Of a stretch of 64,000 nt of DNA, positions 35,481 through 47,967 are shown in pieces. The notes below the pieces were generated by a model. It had not been told where the DNA came from. It made no database searches and saw only the letters and a program-made list of their open reading frames with translations. Made by a program: the position numbers and the translations under genes. Numbering within the stretch: the first letter of the stretch is position 1; each line of letters opens with the position of its first letter. The DNA comes from Glandiceps talaboti (taxonomy: Eukaryota; Hemichordata; Enteropneusta; Spengelidae), in assembly GCF_964340395.1 (NCBI RefSeq), contig NC_135551.1, positions 24,390,003 to 24,454,002 of the forward strand, read 5' to 3'.

Positions 35481-36294
35481 ATGAACAATTTGTCATATTT
35501 GATTAAGTCAACCACTGTGGCCAAACAAAGTAAATTATTTGCATGATTTTGCCAATACTTTTCTTAAGTATATTGTTATCACGTCAAGTGAACTTCTTTT
35601 TAGTCCATTACCAAGGTTTTGCTTAATTTGATAATATTCCTTGGCATTATTGAAAATAAGTTGTTGTTGATTTAGTTATGATGAGTTTTGGATTGTGTTC
35701 AAATCAAATCTACTAAATTTTTGTTTGAACTAAAATTTTGATTTTGTACATAAAATTACAAACATATTTGACAAAACTGATGTCGATTTTGATGCATTTA
35801 TTTTGAAAATCAGAATTGCTGAATTCTTTACCTTATATTTTTAAATATAGGAAGTGGTTTTTTTTTAAAACCCACACCAATAATTGGAATTTGCTTTAAA
35901 ATTGGGATGTTCTTTATCTGATTTACATGTTGATAGGGTATATCACTGTCAACGTTTAGTATGAAAGTGAATAAATATGTACTTTTATGTCATTTCATAT
36001 TTTCTATAGATATCTGTGTTGTTATATCAATCAATCAATATATCAATTTCTTCACTTGGGGCTAGGCTTTACATAAACCTAGATATTTTCACCATTTGAA
36101 AATTTTGCCATTTTACAGTCTTCAACTAGTTCTCTATTCTATTTTTTTAAATGAATTACTAAGTGTGGTGCACTGTTTATGAAAAGAAGCATGTTAGCCA
36201 TTACTTATTTTTGTGTTTTTTGTGGAATGGAGTGGAAACGGATGAACCATTGTGGAATGAAATCCAAATGACAGCCACTTATATTATTCCTATT

Positions 36295-36700
36295 ATTATT
36301 CTTTGTTCAGCCAAGGAAAATATGAATGACCTAAGGGGACTTGTCATTATGAGTTGTGACAAATCCCTTAGGTCAAGAATATCTTCTGGCTGAATGAAAT
36401 AAATTAATTTGGGGACTTCTGGCTAAATTAATAAAATAATTTGGGGACTTCTGGCTAAATGAAATAAAATAATTTGGGGACTTCTGACTGAATGAAATAA
36501 AATAATTTGGGGACTTCTGGCTGAATGAAATAAAATAATTTGGGGACTTCTGACTGAATGAAATAAAATAATTTGGGGACTTCTGGCTGAATGAAATAAA
36601 ATAATTTGGGGACTTCTGGCTGAAGGAAATAAAATAATTGGGAAAAATATAATTATACCTCCTCAAACATAATTCATGAAACTTGCAAAAAAAATAATGG
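36295..36700. mobile_element. GGCTGAATGAA-family element, copy 3, with an internal 33-bp tandem array
   Basis: The foldback core ttcagccaaggaaaatatga…cctaagggg… / cccttaggtcaagaatatct…ggctgaatga is at about 36307–36398. About seven units of 33 bp, each starting ggggacttctggctgaatga, then run from 36411 to about 36640. The matching end (taattatacctcctcaaaca) follows. Because 33 is divisible by three, the array makes a long minus-strand frame of 11-residue repeats; I do not regard it as a gene. Confidence 0.8.
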
Positions 36701-38880
36701 TGGTGTGGAAAGTTTAGACTCATCTCAAGTTGGTTTAGAGGGCACATCAAGTCCAACAATCAACATACCGTCCGTTTCATATTATTGTTCACTGGCTCTG
36801 TTTGATACAACCACGCAGAAACCAATAAGAAACTGTACATGCTACACTTTCAGATAGCAAGATTGAAAGAAATCGAATATTGTATTTTGCAAACATTTTG
36901 TCAAATAAAATGAACTAACGTGCCACCATGCAGATATCAAATGCAGACATCAAAATATTGAAACCATTTGTCTTCATCTACATTGAAGTTTTTGTACATT
37001 TTAAATTTTTTTTTTAATTTAGACAAAATGGTGATCTTCCAAATTGTGCAGCTTCTTAATTGGTTTCTGCATGGTTATATCAAATAAAGCCAGTGAACAC
37101 TAAAATAAAATGGGCTGTATATGATCTATAAAATAAAATTAGGCAACACGATATATGGAGTGGAAAGTTAAGAATGGTAACACTTTATTTCACACATTAA
37201 TTTGAATTTCAGATGAGTTAAGTCAATCAAAGCATTGATTAATATCAGTGAAGTAGTATTCTTGAGTTTAAAAAATAAATAACTTAAAAAACCCAAACAC
37301 GTACAACAGCACAGAAATGACCAATCTTACATAAAAATCAACTTTGGCACTTGAAATTAAAGTAAGGATGATGAATTTTCACACATTTCAACTTTAAATT
37401 TGAAAAAAAAATGGAGAAATTTTGTCAGAATTAGCCACATGAATACTTAACCCTGTCATGTAATATTGTTGAGTTTTGTGTACAGAATTTATATAACAAC
37501 AAATCACTGTAAGGCCTAACAAAAAAAATTGTGTGGTTTCAATTATGCTCAATTTTAGAATAGGTGGGGTAGGTAGATTTTTTATTTCATTTTTTAAATA
37601 TATTTTTTTAATATATGAGTGTCTAGTTCAGGTAGTTATGTGTCCTGTTGTTTTCCATATGGGCTCTGTGTTATTGGTTTCTTCTCATCAGACGTACATC
37701 CATTACAGTGTGGAAGAACAGTTTTATATTGTCTGTTAAGTTGACTTCACAATTTTCGTGGTTTTATTATTTTTTTCTCGAACAGGTAAAACTATGGTTT
37801 TGGGTCATCATGAAAAACTAGGTGGGGTTGGGTAACTGGAACCAAACAATTTTTTTATCTTTAGGCCTTAGATTATTTTTTCAGGAATGGGAATCCTTAT
37901 TATATCACACGCTTTTCCCTGATAGAATGAAAAGAAATAAAACAATTGTGGAAATTCATTTTAAGTTAAAGGCTATTATTTTCCCATTGAAGAATTCTTC
38001 AATAATGTACTAGTATTTGTCCTAGTTGTTCCGGTCAACTTAGCAAGTATACACAACAACAAATCTGTCTATTTGAATGAACAAGAAGTTCTGGTAAAAC
38101 ATAGTAATCGTGAAGGTAGCTGGTCTACATTGCAAATAAATTTGTAATATTCATTGTGTATTTCTCGAATGAATATAAAATTCAGTCCGTTTGACAATTT
38201 AATTAGAATGTAACTTGCCATGCTGGAGCTAACAACTAAACAAATTACAAGTGGTTACAAGTACATTGTAATATGGACATGCAATAGTTGAACAACCTGT
38301 CACGAACTGCACTTAACATTTGTAATAATGAAATGTTAAACAGGAAATTACACAGTGGAAGGGGAAGTGGAGGGCTTCCTTAATCAACAGAACAAATAGG
38401 ATGCAGGTGTTTTTACACTGATTAATACAGTTCTATATAGTAGTTTTAGATGTAATTAACTCTGAATGTGAACAACAGCTCTGTTCTTTACGGTTGTCCT
38501 CAAGGTGCACCATGTCAAACTACATGCCTTGTTGATGTAACTAGGCATTGCTAAGCAATGGTAGAGTAACAATTTCTCTACTAAGTGTTTGTACTTTGTA
38601 TCATAGTTTCATGTGAGTTATTAATTCACAAACTTGGCTGGGGCTCGTTGGACAATGTTGAGCCAGTACTCAAGCCAAGTCTCAAGGTTACATTTCCTGT
38701 AGCATAATGTATTGATTTAGTGTTAATTACAACATGATAAGGTTAGAAAAAACCCAACAACGGGCTTCATAAGAAGTTGATTAGATTTCAAGTTATGATA
38801 TTGGTTAACAAACTGTGTTTGCCCTGAGTTACGTGATCAGCCAATGGTCATGATTTGTGGATACTCTACGTTTTGGTCTC

Positions 38881-39224
38881 TTAAAACTGCACTAGCTGTA
38901 ACTTGAGTATTAATTTTTCAATCAGACAATAAATATTTACTGAAATTTGTTCAAATACCAATAATTAGACATTGTACATGCTAATTAGAGAATATTTTAC
39001 AATTGGTTGAAATCATGATCACAATGAAGACTCTGATTTTAGGGTGTGGACCCAAAACTCAATTTTATTTTATTTATTGTATCATATGATGTGTATAGCC
39101 TGCACAAGTACATTTACCGCAGGTGATTCAATACTGTTTAGGCTGTATATTATGAGTAAGCCAATATACCTAACAGAACGGTTGCAAAAAATATTCCAGT
39201 TGCAGCTAGTATGTGCAGCTTTAA
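38881..39224. mobile_element. TTAA-flanked MITE, copy 2
   Basis: Begins TTAAAACTGCACTAGCTG and ends CAGCTAGTATGTGCAGCTTTAA; the ends are inverted copies with one small insertion. The interior aligns with 8519–8883 (cagacaataaatatttactg, gctaattagag, tgattcaatactgttt blocks). Probably piggyBac-type by its TTAA ends. Confidence 0.7.
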
Positions 39225-41138
39225 TTACCAACTACCGGTATTTAGCACACTTGATAATTTTCATGCTTAACATATGTTCAAAGCTCACATAATCAAAAAA
39301 ATTAACATTAAAATACTGACAAATTAAACATCGTCATATTTGAAATATTTCCTCACAAAATAATCAATCTTCTAGAGTCCTGAATGAAGGAAAAGATTGT
39401 AATAAAAAAAAACTTGTCAATTCTGAAACAGGTGGTGAATATCCTTTGCGGATGTTTTGAAACATTAGTTTACACTCTGTCAACTTACATTACAAGGTAC
39501 TATGCTGTAGAATGAGTCATGACGTTACAGTAACATAATGCAAAATATTAGATAACCATGTATGAATTAACACCCTGTTTTCCGATGTATTTTAAACATT
39601 TTAGCTGAATACAGAGAAAATACAAAAATCCAGACATGAAAAAAGAGAAAGTTGTGCTGGTCCAAAATTATATTCTATAGTAAGTAAAATTGACACGTAA
39701 CATGTTAAATCTAAGACTTACTGTATTTTGTAAATCAACCCTGTTCACCCCAAAGTCGGCAAAATTTATAGTTCATTCTATTTGTGAGCATGCACAGATG
39801 ACTTGAGTAGCTGGGTGGAACAGTAATTCACAAAAGCGAAACATATATACAGGAACAATAGATTTGGTAACTTAAAGAAAGCTTATTAATACTGCAAGAA
39901 TTAATTTTCATGATTTTTCGGTTTTAAAGGTACAAATGAAATATTTTACTCACAGAGTATTAAAACCAACTTTAGGAAGCGAATCCAAAGATTTCACTGA
40001 TGTCTCATTAGCATTATTAGGGATGGACTAGTACACCCCTACAATTCTTTGATGATAACCAGGTGTTTAAATTTGCAAAAATTGGGATTTGCTTCTGGAG
40101 CAATTTTTTGACTGTGAATAGAAATTTTCATTTGTAAGTCTTAATACTATTAGTAGATGAATATTTTGTTTCAAATACTGTCTTACAGGAGAAATGAAGA
40201 TGCCTTGGTGTTTCACTTATAAGACAAAATGTTTTTTTTTACACACACAAAGACAACATCAAATGCAAAAGAAACAAAGGTACCATGCACAGTGGGGATG
40301 TAGAAGTAGACAAGTTACCATGTTGATTATCAGTTCAAACCATGAAAATTGTCAGGTCCATGTGTAATTTTTTCAGCAGCAGCCTGTTTCTACTGCACTG
40401 TAAAAGAATAGCAATGCACGCTTTATCACTTTTCAACATGATTGGGTAAAAGATCCTGCTGTGTATGGTGTCTCTGTTATTGTTAGTCTAGAATTGAATT
40501 GTGTCTATCTTTGTGTTAAAAACATCATGTTCAATGAGTAACTTCATTTCTCCTGCATTTTTTTAAAGCTTCATCACATGTTCAAATTATACACAATGGT
40601 AAATAATACTAGTTGTAAATGCACACACTTATGCGAAAAGACTCAGAAAATATTGCATCATAATATGGATAAGTGTAAATTCAGACTGCATTATATAAAG
40701 TGATATATGTACAATCTAGCTTCATTATTGTACAATTATGCAAGTAAATCTAGATATGTAAGATAGTTTTATAGCAAAGTAATTTTTATGATAAATTTGA
40801 GCAAAATATAGCTTTATATAATAAATGTGAAAGTTTCTAATTTTCTATGTTTTTAAGAGGTAGCAAACATGATGACACTAATAACTAGAATTCTAAAAAT
40901 ACATGTAAAACTTTGATGTCTACATGCATGCATATCATATATATATAATACTAAAAAAATAAGTTTTGTATAGTTACAATTACAGCTAATCATTTTTAAT
41001 TGACTTATTAAAATAAAGTAGAATTTGCTGAAGGCTTATACATATTCAATCCATGTTTGTTAAAATTAGTATATGGACCACAATTATAGTTTGTTGAGTG
41101 ATATGATATGACCTTTGTTATAAGTGATATATTACATA

Positions 41139-41168
41139 CGTACGTACGTACGTACGTACATACATACA

Positions 41169-41204
<36 letters not shown>

Positions 41205-41233
41205 TAATTACATCAGACGACAGTCGTCTGATG
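41139..41233. repeat. (TACG)n(TACA)n microsatellite with terminal palindrome
   Basis: Tetranucleotide tracts at 41139–41206 run into an AT stretch and then a perfect palindrome, CATCAGACGAC / GTCGTCTGATG, around one central base (41211–41233). Confidence 0.85.
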
Positions 41234-41363
41234 ATCGCAACAGCGTGAAACACTGTAACGCTCCTGTATATCTTGTTTGATACTGTGTTATTTACACCAC
41301 TCCGTACATATGTGTTGAGTACTGTTTACTCCAACAGACATTTTACATATTATGACTTTATAT

Positions 41364-41520
41364 ATGTGTGTGTGTGTGTGTGTGTGTTTGTGTGTCTGTG
41401 TGTATGTGTGTGTATGTGTGTGTGAGTGTGTATGTATGTGTGTGTGTGTCTGTGTGTCTGTGTGTGTCTGTGTGTGTATGTGTTTGTATGTGTGTGTGAG
41501 TGTGTATGTATGTGTGTGTG
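41364..41520. repeat. TG-rich compound microsatellite
   Basis: About 155 bp of tg, tgtctg and tgtatg units. The Cys/Val and His/Thr-rich open frames over it are artefacts. Confidence 0.95.
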
Positions 41521-41982
41521 TAAAATTAAATATGAACCTACACTATAAAAAGAATAGGTCATTTAATATTTCAAATGACTAATTAAACTCATCACACTTG
41601 CATAAGTAGTGAAATTAGTATATGCCAAGTTGTAAAGCAAAGTGTAATTTGAGGGAAAATGTTAATTTTGGTCCATATACAAGCTTGCAACAATTTTTAT
41701 ACTCATTTACAAGTTTTGTAGAGTTAACACTATAAATCTTAAATACTATTTTATGTTATATACACTAAATCAAAAATAATTGTTTTTGAAAAGAAATTGT
41801 TCAAATTTCTAAAGGAATTTTTTCATCATGATAGTTTTAAGTCAATTACTGACAATCTTAATTAAATCTAAAAGTACTTGTTTGTACTTCTGATAATAAT
41901 ATGTTGGCAAATTACTTACAAAGAGTTTAACTTACAAGTAACTTGACATCGGCAATATCTACTATTTTATACATTTGGTATT

Positions 41983-42505
41983 CTCTTAACTAATGGAAGA
42001 GGGTAGTTTACCTTGTATTCTCTGTATGTGGTATGGTCCAAATATATTTGATGTATGTCAGACCATTCCATAACTAATGGAAAGAGGGTAGTTTACCATA
42101 CACCCCTTGTATTCTCTGTATGTGGTATGGTCCAAATATATTTGATGTATGTCAGACCATTCCATAACTAATGGAAAGAGGGTAGTTTACCATACACCCC
42201 TTGTATTCTCTCTATGTGGTATGGCCCAAATGTATTTTATGTATCTTGGAACATTCCATAACTAATGGAAGAGGGTAGTTTACCATACACCCCCTGTATT
42301 CTTTGTGTGTAGTATGGCCCAAATATGTTTTATGTATATTGGACCATTCCATAACTAATGGAAGAGGGTAGTTACCATACACCCCTTGTATTCTCTATAT
42401 ATGGTATGGTCCAAATGAATTCTATGTATATTGGAAAATTCCATAACTACTGAAAGAGGGTAGTTTACTGTACACCCCGGGTATTTTCTGTATGTGGTAT
42501 GGTCA
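41983..42505. repeat. ~93-bp tandem array, five to six units
   Basis: Units restart near 42061, 42154, 42248, 42342 and 42433 with accattccataactaatgg or a variant. Each includes gagggtagttta, ccatacacccc and tggtatggtccaaat. It lies about 400 bp beyond the MATCAP stop codon. Confidence 0.9.
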
Positions 42506-42915
42506 GTCTATGCGATGGTCAATATTTGTAACTGATCTTAAGATGGGGATGCTACTAATACCAATCTGGTATGTATTTAGTGACATAGTAGCAAATATGA
42601 AGTAATACTGCAAATTGATAATGTCTATGGCATAAATATAGAAAACAAAATTGACACATATAATGAAAATACACAATGCATGTAAATCTATTCCTAACAC
42701 TTGTAACTCTCATCACTTCAAAGTTTTGATAAAAACGATAAGATAAAAATGGTAGATGGACAAATATTGTGTAAATCTTAAACCTGAAATCTTGTGGATA
42801 GTCATAAAATGTGAAGGTCTTGTGTAAATTAAGTAGTTTAAGTTTTTAGATGAGATTGGGCAATGCTGATGGTGCTGCTTTACATATGAGTGTTTGTGAT
42901 TTCAACAGGAGGTTG

Positions 42916-45900
42916 TTAGGCAATGCTGATGGATATAGTAGGAATGCTGTCATTACGCCTCAAGTACCCGTCCTCAGAACAATGCAGATCGCTCTGAGAG
43001 CATTCTTGTGACCCATCCATGGATGTCAACTTTTGTGGTGACTGTGTCCTCCTGTCCAGTAGACGTCTTGCAGGTGATGCACTTTTTAGCGGTGACATGG
43101 ATCGAAGTGGTGGAATAGATGGTGGCGGTGATGGCGTTTTCAGTACTGGTGAATCGGTCGGCAGTTTCGGTAAAGGACTGCTGGAACTACGGCTTGATAA
43201 ACTTGCCCTTGGTACCAAACTTGACGTCGATGACATCGATGATGATACCTTCCTGTTTTTGGTTGACCTTGATCTTGATGATTGTCTCTCGTCTTCGGGG
43301 ATCAAGCCGTTCAAGCGTGCCATGAATCGCAGTCGTTTCTTGTACTTGTCAACATTCTGTAAGAAGTGTGGTAACTTGATACACTCCATTCTTGCTATTC
43401 TCTTAACACGACTTGTTTCATCTACACACAGCTTACCAGCATACAACAATGGGAAATCAATGTTGTCGATATTACGAAGGATTTCAACGGCACCTAAACA
43501 CACATCAAAAGGGCAACAGTCAGTTAATTACAGAGGTTTCTTTGAAATTGTGTTGATATTACTCATTTAGTTGCTGGAATTCATTTCCTCTGACTTTCTT
43601 ACTTTGGAAGCAGTAATATCATTGTGACTGTATTATGAAATATGTTAATATAAACATGTAGATGTATCTATAGATGGAAATTATACATAAAACATTTCTA
43701 TTACTATTACAGGAAGATGTATTTTCACCTGCAAAGTAGCACTGGTCTTTGCCGTATCCACCCAGGTCATTGGGGTTTTCTAAACCACGCTTGACTCGCA
43801 TCACATGTTTCCAGCGTTGTTCAGGATTTTGTACATAATGTTGCAAGTGGTCATAGAGTTCTTCAAATGTCATTTCAGTGGCTTTACATGAGGTATCTAT
43901 TAAAAGAAGAGGATATAAAGGAAATAATGATATACAAGTATATATGTGGGGAATTTTACTTTCTGTAGCACTTTATTCCTTTACCTCTTGTGGCCAGTAT
44001 ATGCAATTATTATTATTATTATTATCACTTTATTTCAGATTATAAAAAATAATCCATACCAAAACAAACAACAGACAAAACACATTAAAATAGACGCTTA
44101 CAGTGCTTTTTTGCCTTAAGTTTATGAAAAGCCTTCTTCTTATCTTTCAGATTATTTTTGATGCTTGTATTGTTCTATTATTATTTGATGTAGTTATCTA
44201 AGCCTTGGGTGACTGAATCAAGATTTGTACATAACACTTTGCCACTAATGGTTACCATGGATATGTGGTTCAAGGTATATATTGCACCCTGATAATTATT
44301 TTAGTTCTCTCGGCATAATACAGGTATATTGTGAAAAGCATAATTGATGGACCATTCATTGGTTGCCTGGCATTGAGGTCTTTGTCAGTCCGTTCATAGT
44401 ATATAAAGATATTGTTTGGTTAGAATTGTGTCTATTTGGAATTCTTACAATTCCAATATAAAGTACATTGTATATTTGAGCAGAGTAAATACTATTGTTA
44501 TATTCAATGAAGGATTTATACACATGACAAATGAATGGGGGCAATATTAAATACCTGTCCTGTGTGCCAAAATACAATAGACAATGCTCAGTATACTTTG
44601 AAGTCTGTGAGAACAGTCATATGTTTCTAGGAATATAAATAAGCTTCCAAAAAATATATATGGTTTTGGGGGGTGGTGGCAGCTTAGCTGTTTATGTACA
44701 AGATATCCAGCCTATACCTCAGTTACATTGGATTTTGTATCACCAAATGATGCTAAGTCAATATGTGCTATCATAGATGAATCTCTCCAATGTCTGTGGG
44801 GTTATGTATCAGAGCAATTGTAATTTGCTCAAATACTTACAATAAACTAAAGCTGGCATAAACAAGAATGGTATTTTAGCTTGGAAGTGAGTGTTGATGG
44901 TAGCCAAGCCTTCCTCTGTCTCCAGCAGTGGTTGTGACTTGACGCTTCTCAGACCAAACCTATCTCTACTTGAATACCATGGTTGTAAACCATCATTCAA
45001 TGACCGGAACTAAACATATGCAGTTAAGGAATTTACATATTTACTGACTCTTAAAATAAAACACAGCTTTTACACTCATACCTTTATCACTTGGCAAATG
45101 GTACAAAGGGTTATTTAAATTAACAATATATACCAAAACAAACAATTCAAATTAAGATTCAAATGGTAAAAAATTTGAAGAAAAAAATTCTTGTGTCTTT
45201 TTCCTTACAAATATTGAGAGAATTCAAAATGAATAGCACAAAATTCACAAATGGATTTAACTGATGTGGTCTTGCTACAATTTTTTGCTTCTTTTGTCAT
45301 AAATTTTTGATTATCGAAGAGGTGAGGTATATTTTGATGCAAGTAATGATTTGATAAGTGACAGCTAGTAACATGAAACAGGTAAATGCTATCTTTACTT
45401 TGGTAAAGTTCTAATGTAGTGGAGACTATAAACAATAAAAACTGTCACAGCTTGAATAGAATTGAAATGCACAGGATATTACAGAATAATAATGTTATGA
45501 AGAGGTAAAATTTACATGATTCACATCGACCAGTATAACAAATTTTAAAGACCTACTCTGCATAAATAGGGGTTGAATTCAGATGACGCTCATTGTGCTA
45601 GATGACTTTGACCATGCAACATGCTCACAGAGCTCATAAAGCAAGTATGAAACTGGCATTAATAAAAAAAACTGTAATACTCTCTAAAACAGCAGTTTCA
45701 TAGGTGCTCTATGAGGTCTGTGAGCATGTTGCACGCTCAAAGTGTTATATATTGTCAGCTAATGTTGAAAAAATGTACAGCTCCTGGCCAATCTTGAAAT
45801 TTTAGATGCAGTTCCTGTTTGTACTGGGATTCATGTGATCTGATAACAACTTTTAGATGTATTCTTTTGTGTACAATACTGAGCTGTCACTCAATCATTT

Positions 45901-47387
45901 GTACAAAAGTCATCCAAAATCAACCTTAAGTTGCTGTACAGCAAAAGGAAAAGTTGTAAGGATCTGAAATTTTGGAGTGAAATTGTGTGAAATATAGATC
46001 TCAATATTTTGCGTACCGATGAGCAATTTGCATATACATGTATATGTTTAAAGAGATGAAGATGATATCTTTTGCATACCAATTATCTAATTTGCATAAA
46101 TAGATTAAAATGAATATTTAAGGATACAAAGTGTGTTCCAATCTCATGATCAGCCAGACATGTAATTCCACGTTCTCTGAGATATGCATTATCAACTGAG
46201 TCCTTCAACCACAATGAAAACTTTCTTGCTTCAGGTTTATTCAGCCTTGTGTTAGGTCCTGTCATAGCCATCCTCCCGCTGAAACAAATTATATTTGTAT
46301 TGTGTACAGGTACATTAAAACTCAAACAAGTGCCTAAATCAAAAATGTACTATTTGGCTAAAGTTTTTTATTCGATGATTTGCAATTGTTGAGTACAAAC
46401 TTCATATAATATGAACATTATGTGATGACCAATTTAAAAACATTGAAAGGAACTATTATGTAATTATTACAATAATTTAATTTGAGACTGGTCTTATAAA
46501 GTACTGGAAAAATACGACATACTCCGACTAAGCAAACAGGTGTTAAATTTTTTCAACTTTCATTTATGGCTGACACTGTCTTTTTTTATATATATAAATA
46601 TTATGATTGCTTAACTTCCAGTGCCTATACCACATTTGACACCATTTAAGATATAAATTATTTCTTTTACTTTAAATCATCATTAGAAAATAAATGGAAA
46701 AGTAGAAATATAATTCATATTCATATCATATCATATCATATATGTTAATTCAACTCTTTGAGGCTAAGAGCATAATCAACTGACCAACAGCCAAATGACA
46801 GAGAAATATTTGTTAAATAATTGGTAGAACACTGAAGAGATTTGATTTGTTTGAAACATGTCTGTTTCTCAATCAGAAGTGGAAGACGAGAACTTGTGTA
46901 TGAATTTTCATTTTTGGTCAAGTATTTCAGATTATTACCTGCAAGAGAGATCCTTGGTCCAGCCAACTGATAGCATACCATCCACCATATTGAGTTTCAA
47001 ATATTCACTCAATAAAGGTGTTGCTTGGGCAGAAGAGATTCTCTTTCCAAATGATGCAGTTAAAAAATCCTCACCATATCCAAATTTTTCTGACACATGA
47101 TCGAGTACTCTTCTTGCATCCTTTAAGTACAGAAATCTAATCTGTGCTCTTTTTGTATTAATTATATCCTGCATTCTGTCTGGTGAGTATCTTAGTTCAA
47201 ACCTCGGCACCAAACCATATTTTAGAAACCGTTGTTTCTGTTCCTCTAGATTCAGAGGATCAATCTTGGATGTGAATCTTTTTGGCGTGGCATCGTAAGT
47301 TTTTATTGTAGTACTCGTTCGGTTGGGTGTTATTCGGACTCTGATGCGTAAACGCCCGCTTTTCTTGGATTTCTTTTTTTTCTTCAT
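42916..47387 (-). CDS. MATCAP: MATCAP-type tubulin tyrosine carboxypeptidase (KIAA0895 family, DUF1704)
   Basis: Metallopeptidase family that removes the C-terminal Tyr of alpha-tubulin on microtubules. Coding exons in order: 47387–46939, 46278–46128, 45009–44841, 43896–43729, 43493–42916, giving 504 residues in phase. Seen: a basic N-terminus (MKKKKKSKKSGRLRIRVRI), the FTSKIDPLNLEEQKQRFL block, and the zinc motif HEIGTHF at 194–200 (HExxTH form). Next come LNDGLQPW, TEEGLATINTHF (downstream Glu of the family), the YYT junction, WKHVMRVKRGL, KDQCYFAGAVEILRNIDNIDF and the ARMECIKLPHFL tail. About 130 Ser/Pro-rich residues follow the core. A probable 5' UTR exon ends at 49206 and splices to 47459. 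Whether it corresponds to vertebrate MATCAP1 or MATCAP2 is not resolved; HEIGTHF is closer to what I recall of KIAA0895. Confidence 0.92.
44009..44100. repeat. (ATT)n tract with AT-rich tail, MATCAP intron
   Basis: About seven ATT units, then cactttatttcag and an A-rich segment. It may be the 3' end of a SINE or LINE like the (ATT)n tail at 33841–33857, but no head is recognisable. Confidence 0.4.
45604..45743. mobile_element. Inverted-repeat element with ~50-bp arms, MATCAP intron
   Basis: Left arm 45604–45655 and right arm 45693–45743 are inverted copies (for example CATGCAACATGCTCACAG against its complement) with scattered mismatches and a loop of about 37 bases. It is non-coding; family unknown. 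Confidence 0.75.
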
Positions 47388-47798
47388 GATTTCAAGAGTT
47401 TTAAGTTATGATTGTTGGGCTTCCTGATGGTGAATCATGATTTCATTACAAGTGCATCGCTGGAAAGTAAGAAGAAAAAATTAACGATGTGAAATGATAT
47501 ATAGATTATATTAATTCTCTTTGATAATGTGTCAGAGTATGTGCATGTGTGTTTATATTATTTTGTTGTTTTTTCCCCGTTTTGCAAACGTATCCACAGC
47601 TGTTACACTAGATTGGTTGCTAGGCAACTGCATCTAAACTAGCCTTATTTGTTTTGCTTGCAAGAATATTTTATTTAGGATTATAATTTTTGTACTGATA
47701 AACAAACTGAGTCTAGCTATTCACAGTATATTAACTTTCATGACAACATCACACATAGAGTTATAAATGAACATTTCTAGTCTAAAGATTATTGGAAA

Positions 47799-47967
47799 CC
47801 AGTGTTTTATTTAAGGGCGGTAAGTAGGTAAAATCTACCGGGGTTCCCACATCATTTTACCGGGGTTCCCCACCTAAACTATGATACATTGCATGGGAAG
47901 CACTACCAGTTTTACCTCTTTCCCCCTTTCTGTTACCGGGGTTCCCAAACCTTAGCAAAAACACTGG
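47799..47967. mobile_element. CAGTGTTTT-family element in MATCAP intron 1
   Basis: The cleanest copy: CCAGTGTTTTATTTAAGG at one end and CCTTAGCAAAAACACTGG at the other. Between are two ccggggttccc blocks and gtaggtaaaatctacc. GAAAC flanks the CAGTG/CACTG termini on each side, a possible 5-bp duplication. Confidence 0.8.

Larger units (their letters stand above)
35481..42915. other. Convergent COQ3–MATCAP intergenic region
   Basis: AT-rich with no supported exon. It holds a GGCTGAATGAA-family element with an internal array (36295–36700), a TTAA MITE (38881–39224), (TACG/TACA)n and TG microsatellites (41139–41206, 41364–41520), and a 93-bp tandem array (41983–42505). All are listed separately. 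The open frames elsewhere are short and unlike any protein I recognise. Confidence 0.6.

Noticed and set aside
36373-36759. 128-codon repeat protein with an 11-residue unit
   Set aside because: Generated by the 33-bp tandem array inside a MITE; no independent coding evidence.
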